NCBI RefSeq assembly: GCF_003751445.1
Contig: NZ_RJUU01000001.1
Location: forward strand, 191,001 to 255,000
Direction: 5' to 3'
Length of the DNA stretch: 64,000 nt
Source of the DNA: Streptomyces sp. 840.1
Lineage (GTDB): Bacteria > Actinomycetota > Actinomycetes > Streptomycetales > Streptomycetaceae
The notes beneath the pieces are model-generated. The model made no database searches. It saw nothing but the letters and a program-made list of their open reading frames with translations, and was not told the origin of the DNA. This document shows, piece by piece, positions 1-7,215 of this stretch. Made by a program: the position numbers and the translations under genes. Each line of letters opens with the position of its first letter. Position 1 is the first letter of the stretch.

Positions 1-925
1 ACTGGTGGGTCGGGAAGTCGAACCGGCGCGGGTCGCCGGCCGGGTGCACCGCCTGGAGCGCCTGCCGGCGGGGGGCGGTCTCAGTCAGGGTCACCCCGTG
101 CACCGCCGGACGCACGGCCACCGAGACGGGCAGTTCGGGGCTGCGGACCCGGCGCAGCCGACGCACGGCCTCCGTGACCGAGGGCTCGAACCGCTCGGGC
201 GCGTCGACCGGGCTGCCGTGCAGCCGCTCGGCGACGGCGAGCAGCGGCGCGGGGTCCCAGTCGCCGCCGAGCGCGAGCACGTCCGCGGTGAACCACCCCG
301 CGCAGCGGCCCAGTTCGGTGTTCAGCTCGCCGCCGTCCCGGCCGGGTTCGTCGAGGTCGGGGGCGGCCGCCCCGTCGTGGCTGCTCCCGTCGGTGATCAG
401 CAGCAGGTGCCGTACGGGCAGCGGGCGCCGGGCGAACAGTTCGCGGGCTGCGGCGAGCCAGGCCTGGTACCCGGCGGGCGGCCGGTCACCGGCGGCCGGG
501 AGGATCCGGCCCGCGCTGAACGCCGCCCGGCGCTTCTCCCCCCTGCCGGCCAGCGCCCACCGGCCGCGCAGCGGATAGCAGCCGCTCAGAGCCCCGGTCT
601 CGTCGGCGCCGCCCAGGACGGTGAACGAGAGGCCGTCGGGCAGGGCCCGCAGGGCGGCGGCCAGCGCGCCGGCCGCCGCCTCCCGGCGCCCCGCCGCGAC
701 GTCCAGCGCGATGACGACGGCGAGTTCGACGGCGGGCAGCTCGTCGCTGGGTCCGATGCCGACCGCCTTGACCCGCACGTGGGCGTCGATCCGCGCGTCG
801 CGGTGCGGCTGCTGATCGCGCCGGACGTCGACGGACACCTTGAGGCCGACGGGCAGCCGCGGGGCGGGCGACGGATCGGTAGCGCCCAAGGGGCTGCCTC
901 CAGTTGAGTCGTTGCGGGCGGACAC
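1..925 (-). CDS. von Willebrand factor A (vWA) domain protein, 3'-truncated by window edge
   Basis: The reading frame runs off the left edge, so the C-terminus is missing. Read on the minus strand, it gives a hydrophobic strand ending VVIALDV, a long alanine-rich helix, then LSFTVLGG and later LLLITDGSS. This is the alternating strand/helix order of a vWA fold. The metal-site motif that is normally DxSxS reads D-V-A-A-G here, so metal binding may be lost. No ATG is available. The GTG at 925 is chosen because it is the first start after the kinase stop codon 50 bp upstream, but it lacks an obvious ribosome site and a later GTG near 842 is possible. It is the last visible gene of a protease-kinase-vWA set, which suggests a protein-interaction or scaffold role in that signalling unit (inference). 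Confidence 0.72.
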   Translation of the reverse strand, partial: MSARNDSTGGSPLGATDPSPAPRLPVGLKVSVDVRRDQQPHRDARIDAHVRVKAVGIGPSDELPAVELAVVIALDVAAGRREAAAGALAAALRALPDGLSFTVLGGADETGALSGCYPLRGRWALAGRGEKRRAAFSAGRILPAAGDRPPAGYQAWLAAARELFARRPLPVRHLLLITDGSSHDGAAAPDLDEPGRDGGELNTELGRCAGWFTADVLALGGDWDPAPLLAVAERLHGSPVDAPERFEPSVTEAVRRLRRVRSPELPVSVAVRPAVHGVTLTETAPRRQALQAVHPAGDPRRFDFPTHQ

Positions 926-974
926 GGGGAACGGGTCTGCGGGCGGACACCAGGGCCGTTTCGGCGGGCGGGCG

Positions 975-3287
975 TCAGGAGCGGGTCTGCGGGCGGACCG
1001 CGTGCGAGAGGTCGATCAGCCGCTCGTACTCGGCCGGCGCCTGCCGCTGCCGGGCCAGCCAGCGGTAGCACTGCTCCAGCTCCATCCGGACGTCCCGTTC
1101 CCCGGGCACGGCCGGGGGCGGCAGGCCCGTCCGCGCCCAGCGCCCGCGTGGCTTCGGCCCGCCGGCCGCCGCCCGTACCGCGTCGAGCTTCCACTCGTAC
1201 AGCTCGGTCCGCAGCAGCCAGGCGGGTTCGTCGCCCGCGACCACCGGGGGATGCGCACCCGGTGTGGGGGCGAGCAGGGCGAGGCAGGCGTCGATGTCCG
1301 CCTCATCGGGCAGTGGCCGCTCCCCCGCCGCGAGCCGCGCCGCCCGGATGCGGAAGGCGGCGATCCGCGCGACGGTGTGGTCGCGCGACTCGTCGGGCAC
1401 CTGGTCGAGGACCTTGATCGCGGCGGCCCGGTCCCCGCGTGCCAGGGCGAGCCGGGCCAGCCCCAGGGCGGCGCCGACGTGCGAGGGGTTGCGGGCGTGC
1501 ACGGCGCGGAACAGCTCGTACGCGGAGCGCCCGGCGGAGGCCGCCCCCTCCTCCCCGAGGTGTTCGACGCCGAGCTGTTCGGCGCCGTAGGCGAGCGCGA
1601 GCTTGGCCGCGTACTCGCCGGGCAGCGCCCGGTGCACGGCGGAGAACTGCTTCAGGGCCTCATCGAGCATCGCCCGCCGGTCGTCCAGCACATCTGCGCC
1701 CCGCAGCGCGACGAGCCCCCGGTGCCAGCTGAGCCGCCACTCCCTGACCGGTCCGGGGCCCGGTATGCCGGCCGCCGCCTCGACCTGTTCCCGGGCGGCC
1801 GCGAGTGCCTCGTCGCCCTCCTGGCCGAGCAGCAGCCGGGCGTTGTGCAGGCAGATCTCCACGGACCGCTCACCGCGGGAGGGCTGGGCCAGCGGCTGCC
1901 CGGGGTCGTAGCTGCTGACGCCGAAGCGGGCCGCCTGCGGGTCGCCGGGGTAGGGCCTCGGCACCGGCAGCCGGCGGGCGATCTCGGTCGGGGTGGGCAG
2001 CCCGGAGTCGAGCGCGGGCGAGCGGGGTGTCTCCCGGCGGCCGTGCAGCGGGCGGCGCAGCCAGTGCGCGTAGTCGGGCACCGAACCCAGCCGGACGCCG
2101 AGGAGTTCGGTGGACGGGGTGAAGTAGTCGGAGGGTTCGGGCTGGTCGCGTTTGCCGCGCAGGGCCCGGATCTCGCGCAGTACTCCGCGCAGTTGGCCCG
2201 CCATGTCGTCGGCGGAGCCGAAGCGGCGCTCCGGGGCGTGTGCCGTGGCCCGCTCCACCACCAGCCGGAAGGAGCTGATGCCGAGTCCCGGCACGTCGTC
2301 CCCGACCGCCCAGCCGGCCAGTTCGCCCAGGGTGACGCCGACGGTGTGCAGGTCGTGCGCGACGGTCAGCGGTTTGCCGCCGTCCATCTCGGGGGCGGCG
2401 AACCAGGGGGTGATCACCGGAGGCGGGTCGGTGGCACCGGCCTTGCGGACCCCGCCGAGGTCGATGACCTTGATGCCGTCGCGGTGGTGGATGACGTTGG
2501 ACGGCTTCATGTCGCCGTACAGGAAGCCCATGCCGTGCAGATGGGCGAGGGCTTCCAGGATCTGGCAGCCGTAGGTGATGACGTGCTCGATGTCGAGGAC
2601 GAAGTCGCCCTGCCTGGTCAGTTCGACGACGGCCGACAGCGTGCGGTCGCCGACGTCCTCCATCACGATGTAGCCGCCGGACACGGTGCCGTCGGCGTTG
2701 CGGGTGCTGACGAAGTCGCGGATCTGGACGATGCGTTCGTGCCGGATCGCGACCAGGCTGCGGCGCTCCTCACCGGCCTGGGCCGCGCCGCGCTCCGCGT
2801 AGCGGTTGAGGAGACCCTTGACCGCGACGAGGTCCTCCAGGTGAGTGTCCTGCGCCAGGTAGACCCAGCCCTGGCCGCCGTGGGCGATGGGGCCCCGGAT
2901 CCGGTACTGGTCCTGGAGCGGCGGCCCGCCCTTCGTCAGCTCGGGGCGGTAGGAGTAGGGGGCACCGCAGCGGGGGCAGTGGCCCTCCTGCGGCGGTGAC
3001 GCCGCGGTGTACGGCGGGACGAACGCCACCCCGCAGGCCTTGGCCGAGCACGTCATCACGATGCGCACCGGCCGCTCGGCCGCGCTGAGCCGCTCGGCCG
3101 GGGTGCCCGGCTCCAGCAGCGGGAGTTCGAGGAGTCCGGCGGGCCCGTGCTCCTCGGGGGCGGCGGGCAGCGGCGGAAGTCCGGGGTCCGACTCGTCGCG
3201 GCCGCAGGTGTCGCAGTAGCCGGTGGGCTGGACGGCCCCCTCGCAGGGGCCTCCGGTGAAGCGGCGGTGCGGGCACCGGATCCTCAT
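975..3287 (-). CDS. PknG-like serine/threonine protein kinase with N-terminal zinc motifs and C-terminal helical repeats
   Basis: 770 aa, cytosolic, with no membrane segment. Two Cys clusters (C5, C15, C25, C28 and C80, C85, C104, C107) resemble rubredoxin-like or zinc-ribbon knuckles. The kinase domain spans about 125-390: glycine loop around HGGQG (136-140), ATP lysine K157 in VAVKG, catalytic YGDMKPSN (D259, K261) in place of HRD, and DLG (276-278) in place of DFG. PknG-type kinases show the same substitutions. The alanine/leucine-rich C-terminal half looks like TPR helices, as in PknG. The ATG overlaps the protease stop codon by four bases (ATGA), so translation is coupled. In mycobacteria pknG lies next to glnX/glnH; here the partners are a protease and a vWA protein, so the input signal is probably different. 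Its substrate is unknown. Confidence 0.9.
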   Translation of the reverse strand: MRIRCPHRRFTGGPCEGAVQPTGYCDTCGRDESDPGLPPLPAAPEEHGPAGLLELPLLEPGTPAERLSAAERPVRIVMTCSAKACGVAFVPPYTAASPPQEGHCPRCGAPYSYRPELTKGGPPLQDQYRIRGPIAHGGQGWVYLAQDTHLEDLVAVKGLLNRYAERGAAQAGEERRSLVAIRHERIVQIRDFVSTRNADGTVSGGYIVMEDVGDRTLSAVVELTRQGDFVLDIEHVITYGCQILEALAHLHGMGFLYGDMKPSNVIHHRDGIKVIDLGGVRKAGATDPPPVITPWFAAPEMDGGKPLTVAHDLHTVGVTLGELAGWAVGDDVPGLGISSFRLVVERATAHAPERRFGSADDMAGQLRGVLREIRALRGKRDQPEPSDYFTPSTELLGVRLGSVPDYAHWLRRPLHGRRETPRSPALDSGLPTPTEIARRLPVPRPYPGDPQAARFGVSSYDPGQPLAQPSRGERSVEICLHNARLLLGQEGDEALAAAREQVEAAAGIPGPGPVREWRLSWHRGLVALRGADVLDDRRAMLDEALKQFSAVHRALPGEYAAKLALAYGAEQLGVEHLGEEGAASAGRSAYELFRAVHARNPSHVGAALGLARLALARGDRAAAIKVLDQVPDESRDHTVARIAAFRIRAARLAAGERPLPDEADIDACLALLAPTPGAHPPVVAGDEPAWLLRTELYEWKLDAVRAAAGGPKPRGRWARTGLPPPAVPGERDVRMELEQCYRWLARQRQAPAEYERLIDLSHAVRPQTRS

Positions 3288-4675
3288 GCGCGCCCCGCCG
3301 GACCCGGGCCGGTGCGCTGCCCCGGCAGCTCCGGGGGCCTTGACCGCGACCGCTCGTCGAGGTCACCGCGCAGCTCGCGTAACAGCTGTTTCAGCGCGGC
3401 CAGCCGCTCCCCCGGGTCGGCGACCGACCGCAGGGCGTGCAGCTGACGGCGGCGGGTGGCCGCGTCGACGGCGGGGCGGGGGACCAGGGACGCCGAGTCG
3501 AGCAGGCCGCTGAGCCTGACCCACTCGCGCTCCGAGCGCTCGGTCCTGCGCACCAGTACCTCGGCCCGTTCCTCCAGGGCCGGTACCAGCAGGTCCCGGC
3601 CCACCGCGTCCAGCGCCGCTCCCTCGCCGCTGCGGAAGATGACCAGCAGCCGGAATCCGAGCGCCCGCACGCGCGTCAGCAGGGAGACCAGTGCGCCCGG
3701 GTCCGGGTCCTCGTCCAGGCCGATCACGGCGAGCACCGGGCCCGAGCCGGCCGGGGAGCCGGCCAGCGAGCGCTCCGGCTCGTCGCCGCCCTCCAGGAGC
3801 CAGTCGCGGTAGGCGTTGCGCTGGTGGCGGGGCGGCCGCAGCTGCCTCACCAGTGTCTCGACGAGCTCCTCCGGCCGGGTGCGCCCGCCCCGGTGGACGA
3901 GGTGGGCCCGGTGGAGCTGGTGCTGCAGCGTACGGTCCCGGCCGCCGCCGTGCGGGACGACCCCGACCCGCACGGCGGGCTGGTCGACGCCCGCGAACCA
4001 GGCGCGCAGCCGCTCGGACAGCCCGCTGTCCCAGCCGTCGGGCCCGCTCAGTTCGGCCACGAGCGGCACGAGTTCGGCGATGCGGTCGACGGGGATCATG
4101 TACGAGAACGCCAGGTCGTTCTCGTCGGGCAGTTCCAGTTCCAGATCGCCGCGCCAGCTCACCACCAGACCGACGACCAGGTCGGTGCCGGCTCCCTCGC
4201 CCCGGGTCTGGACGGCCGCGCCGCTGAAGCCGGGGCGTACCACCTCGACGTTCCGGCCGGCGTCGAGCTGCACCCACGCACCGTGCAGCCCGCTGATCCG
4301 GCCGGTCAGCCACATGCCCTCGTCGAAGGCCTGGGAGTAGCCGCCGATCCACACTTCCTGGCCGCGCTCCATCCGCCGCGCCAGCCGGGCGGGGGCCGCC
4401 TGCGGGCGTGGGCTGTCCAGCGCGAGCACGGCGATGTCCTCATGGGCGTGCCCGTCCCGGCCGGGCAGCCAGCCGTCCGGTGCGACCCGGGCGGCGACCG
4501 GCGGGATCGCGGGGCTCTCGGCGAACTCCACCCACATCCGGGCGTCGGCCTCCCCGACGACGTGCGCGCAGGTCAGCATCCGGTCCTGGGTCAGCAGCAC
4601 GCCGGCCCCGCACACCTCGCCGTCGGGACCGCCGCGGCGTAACCGGAGCCGCCAGTCCGCTCTCAACTCCCCCAT
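3284..4675 (-). CDS. Cytosolic trypsin-like serine protease with an uncharacterised C-terminal domain; carries two TTA codons
   Basis: 463 aa. The chymotrypsin-fold triad is visible: H38 in TCAHVV, D80 in EDIAVL and S151 in RPGFSGAAV. There is no signal peptide or membrane segment, so the protease should act inside the cell. That is unusual for this fold and typical of proteases in actinobacterial signalling or conflict modules. Residues from about 215 to 463 are an unrecognised domain with a Rossmann-like stretch (VLAVIGLDEDPD, then FRLLVIFRSG). The ATG at 4675 follows AGGAG and is preferred over longer in-frame starts. Codons 12 (4640-4642) and 432 (3380-3382) are TTA, read in Streptomyces only by the bldA tRNA; I found no other in-frame TTA in the window. 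The gene heads the operon and overlaps the kinase start. Confidence 0.85.
   Translation of the reverse strand: MGELRADWRLRLRRGGPDGEVCGAGVLLTQDRMLTCAHVVGEADARMWVEFAESPAIPPVAARVAPDGWLPGRDGHAHEDIAVLALDSPRPQAAPARLARRMERGQEVWIGGYSQAFDEGMWLTGRISGLHGAWVQLDAGRNVEVVRPGFSGAAVQTRGEGAGTDLVVGLVVSWRGDLELELPDENDLAFSYMIPVDRIAELVPLVAELSGPDGWDSGLSERLRAWFAGVDQPAVRVGVVPHGGGRDRTLQHQLHRAHLVHRGGRTRPEELVETLVRQLRPPRHQRNAYRDWLLEGGDEPERSLAGSPAGSGPVLAVIGLDEDPDPGALVSLLTRVRALGFRLLVIFRSGEGAALDAVGRDLLVPALEERAEVLVRRTERSEREWVRLSGLLDSASLVPRPAVDAATRRRQLHALRSVADPGERLAALKQLLRELRGDLDERSRSRPPELPGQRTGPGPAGRA
4640..4642 (-). promoter_or_regulatory. TTA (bldA-dependent) codon 12 of the protease gene
   Basis: On the minus strand codons 11-13 read CGG TTA CGC, in frame with the ATG at 4675. 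In Streptomyces the UUA codon is decoded only by the developmentally controlled bldA tRNA-Leu, and codons near the start have the strongest effect. A second TTA is at 3380-3382 (codon 432). Confidence 0.85.
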
Positions 4676-4754
4676 GGCTCCTGAGCGTACGCGTGCGACG
4701 GCGGTCCTTCCCAGACTCCCGGCAGACTCCACCCGCCGGATCGCGCGCGAGGAG

Positions 4755-7097
4755 CTACCGGAGGTCACACCTGAGGGTGGCCCCTGCCTTCCCCGGATCG
4801 ACGCCCAGCACCAGTCGCCGGCCGGTGGCGCGGACCTCGATGCCCGGGTCCGCGGGGACGGCCTCGCGCACCGTATGGTCCCAGACCACCTCGAAGGGGC
4901 TGCCGCTCCGGTCGGGGCCGCTGATCCGGATCGTGGCGGTGCCCCGGCGCTCGCGCAGGAGGACACTGGCCGGTCCGGTCGAGGAGAGCCGCCCCGCCGG
5001 GCCGGGCTGCCAGAAGTTGGCGGCGGTCAGCCCGAGCGAGCGCACGGCGACCGCCTGCACGGCCGGGGTGTTGGCGAGGACCCGCAGCCAGTGCCGGTCG
5101 GCGGCGCGGGCGGCGACGGTGCGCCGGGAGGCGCCGGGCATCAGGAGGTAGAGGTAGCCGGCGTCGGCCGGGTCGGTGCCGTGGTCGAGCCAGAGGGTCT
5201 GCCAGTGGCGGGTGCGCTGTTCGGCAGAGCTGGTGGTGTTGATGTCGGACCAGGCGCCGGTCCGGGCCTCGCGCAGGGTGCGCAGTTCGGCGCCGCCGGG
5301 CAGCACCCAGCCGCCGTGGCCCGCCAGATGGGCCCAGCGGGGGCGGCGGCGGTCCTCGACGGTGAGGGCCTGCCCGTCCCCGTCCGGGCCCAGGTTGCGG
5401 TTGTCGACGACGGTCTCGACGGGCACGCCGTCGGCGGCGGTGATGCCCGCGCCGAGGCAGATGACCGTGTCGGCGGCGCAGAACCAGGACTTGCGGGCCT
5501 CCAGGGTGGAGTCCAGGCCCTTCACGTGCTGGCCGATCGCGGCGAACTCGCCGTCGTGCGCGCCGCCGGTCCAGCGCACGTCGGGCCGGGGTTCGCCCCA
5601 CTCGCCGCCCGCCCGGTCGGCGAGCCGTTTGGTGGAGACGGTGGTGCCGGGCAGCCGGTACCAGTCGACGGTGGGCCAGAACCAGTCGGTGTACTGGTCG
5701 CCGCCGTCCCGGCCCTGCCACCAGTAGAGCATTCCGGCCCCGGTGTGCCAGCCGCGCGGGTTCTCGCCGTTGCCGCACTCGTAGGAGCTGATCCGCTCCG
5801 ACGACATGGCGAGGTTCGCGACCCAGCCGGGGCGCCGGTGCACGGCCCGGTCCATCGCGGCGAACAGGGTGTGGCCGACGGGTTCGGGCGCGGCGGGCAC
5901 CGGGGCGCCGGCCGCCGCGTGCAGCCGGGCGAGGTCGGCGACCCCGAACTGCGGGGCGGTGAGGACCGGGCTGACGGTGTCGCGTTCGATCCAGCCCTTG
6001 ATCATGCCGTGCCACCGGTCGCGCTCGGCGGCGGAGGCGCCGTTCGCCAGGAGCGCGACGGCGGCGATCAGCCCCTGACCGTGGAAGTGGTCGCTGCGCA
6101 TGACGTGGAGTTCGTCGCTCTTGAGGAGTCCGCGGCTGATGGCCCGGCCGTTGACGCTGTCCATCATCAGACCGTCGTGGATGAGCGGCGCGTAGGCGTG
6201 CTCGACGCTGTCCAGGATGACCTGGCGGCCCGGGTCGGTGACCTCCCAGGTGGATCCGGCCAGCAGGGCGAAGAGGCGGCCCAGGCCGTCGAGCATGACC
6301 TGGCCGTACGTGCCGGAGTAGGCGATCCAGGTGTGCTGGATGAACGAGCCGTCGGCGTAGAGGCCGTCGCCCTCGTTCACGTAGGGGAAGACCGGTGAGA
6401 GGGCGTCGCGGGCGAGCGCCGTCTTGGCGGCGTCGCGGCCCAGGATGCCGCGCAGGGCGACCGAGCGGCAGAGGTCGACCCGGTTGGCGCCGGTGGAGGT
6501 GCCGCTGTAGTCGGTGAGCGCGGTGTCGGGGATGAAGTGGTCGACGGCGGCGCAGGCGGCCTGCACGCGCTCCTCGCCCAGGTCGGGGCGGAGCACCGCG
6601 ACGATGTCCATGAGCAGGCGCGGGCTGCCGATCTGCCATTCCCACCAGTTGCCGTACGGGGTGGTGGACGGGTTGTAGACGGTCGTGGAGAGGTGGTCGA
6701 GTCCGCGGACGATGTCGGCGAGCAGCCCCGCGTCCCCGGTGTGGCCCGTGCCCTGCTGGGCGTAGGCCTGGGTCATCGTCCACAGCCGGGTGTAGCTCCA
6801 GGTGATGCCGGACGGCGGGTCGAAGGTGTGCCCGGCCCAGAGCGAGTCGGCGGCGGGGGCCATGGTCGAGCGGAACCCGGCGGCGAGTTCACCGGTGCCG
6901 GCGAGCCGGGAGGCGTAGGGCTCGGCGGCGGGGTCGTAACCGGTGCCGAGCGAGAGCTCGTTCCAACGCAGCCGCAGCGTCTCGAACTCGTCGTCGGCAC
7001 CGGCCGCGCGGGCGGCGGGCGCGAGCGCGAGGCCCAGCGCGGTGGCACTTGTGGTGGCGAGGAAGGTGCGGCGTGACCAGGCGGGCAGAAGTGACAC
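4755..7097 (-). CDS. Secreted polysaccharide lyase family 8 (hyaluronate/chondroitin/xanthan lyase type)
   Basis: 780 aa. PL8 enzymes cleave uronic-acid polysaccharides by beta-elimination outside the cell. The catalytic set is visible as N205 (GANRVD), H255 (FIQHTW) and Y264 (YSGTYG). The 50- and 9-residue gaps match those of the Asn/His/Tyr triad of streptococcal hyaluronate lyase. The N-terminus SRRTFLATTSATALGLALA is a twin-arginine signal ending near AARA. GTG 7097 is chosen because GGAGG lies 8 bp upstream and it starts just before the RR motif. Two dre-like sites lie directly upstream, suggesting N-acetylglucosamine-responsive control by DasR, which would fit a substrate containing amino sugars. 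The exact polysaccharide cannot be told from sequence alone. Confidence 0.92.
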   Translation of the reverse strand: MSLLPAWSRRTFLATTSATALGLALAPAARAAGADDEFETLRLRWNELSLGTGYDPAAEPYASRLAGTGELAAGFRSTMAPAADSLWAGHTFDPPSGITWSYTRLWTMTQAYAQQGTGHTGDAGLLADIVRGLDHLSTTVYNPSTTPYGNWWEWQIGSPRLLMDIVAVLRPDLGEERVQAACAAVDHFIPDTALTDYSGTSTGANRVDLCRSVALRGILGRDAAKTALARDALSPVFPYVNEGDGLYADGSFIQHTWIAYSGTYGQVMLDGLGRLFALLAGSTWEVTDPGRQVILDSVEHAYAPLIHDGLMMDSVNGRAISRGLLKSDELHVMRSDHFHGQGLIAAVALLANGASAAERDRWHGMIKGWIERDTVSPVLTAPQFGVADLARLHAAAGAPVPAAPEPVGHTLFAAMDRAVHRRPGWVANLAMSSERISSYECGNGENPRGWHTGAGMLYWWQGRDGGDQYTDWFWPTVDWYRLPGTTVSTKRLADRAGGEWGEPRPDVRWTGGAHDGEFAAIGQHVKGLDSTLEARKSWFCAADTVICLGAGITAADGVPVETVVDNRNLGPDGDGQALTVEDRRRPRWAHLAGHGGWVLPGGAELRTLREARTGAWSDINTTSSAEQRTRHWQTLWLDHGTDPADAGYLYLLMPGASRRTVAARAADRHWLRVLANTPAVQAVAVRSLGLTAANFWQPGPAGRLSSTGPASVLLRERRGTATIRISGPDRSGSPFEVVWDHTVREAVPADPGIEVRATGRRLVLGVDPGKAGATLRCDLR

Positions 7098-7117
7098 GGG
7101 GCTACCTCCGGTGTGCA

Positions 7118-7133
7118 AGTGGTTTAGACCGGG
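7118..7133 (-). promoter_or_regulatory. dre-like site (DasR operator candidate) upstream of the PL8 gene
   Basis: The minus strand reads CCCGGTCTAAACCACT. This matches 13 of 16 positions of the DasR dre consensus, which I recall as A(C/G)TGGTCTAGACCA(C/G)T. It lies 21 bp upstream of the GTG start, a position from which binding would block transcription or initiation. Confidence 0.6.
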
Positions 7134-7138
7134 CGGAG

Positions 7139-7154
7139 CTTGGTCTAGCACGCG
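7139..7154 (-). promoter_or_regulatory. Second, weaker dre-like element
   Basis: It contains the 8-bp core TGGTCTAG at 7141-7148 but matches only about 10 of 16 consensus positions. It sits 21 bp from the first site (start to start), two helical turns, so cooperative binding is possible. Confidence 0.35.
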
Positions 7155-7171
7155 CTTACTACGACGGGGAA

Positions 7172-7197
7172 GGGGCGGGCCGTCTTCGGCCCGCCCC
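7172..7197 (-). terminator. Hairpin terminator after the GH101 gene
   Basis: A perfect 10-bp GC stem (7172-7181 with 7188-7197) and a 6-nt loop begin 19 bp beyond the GH101 stop codon on the minus strand. There is no clear T-run, as is common for Streptomyces terminators. Confidence 0.65.
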
Positions 7198-7215
7198 CTC
7201 CCCTCATGGAGCCGG

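Noticed and set aside
840..2999. Long open frame on the plus strand opposite the kinase
   Set aside because: It is a codon-bias shadow of the minus-strand kinase: Arg/Gly/Ala/Val-rich, no motifs, while the minus strand gives an intact PknG-like protein.
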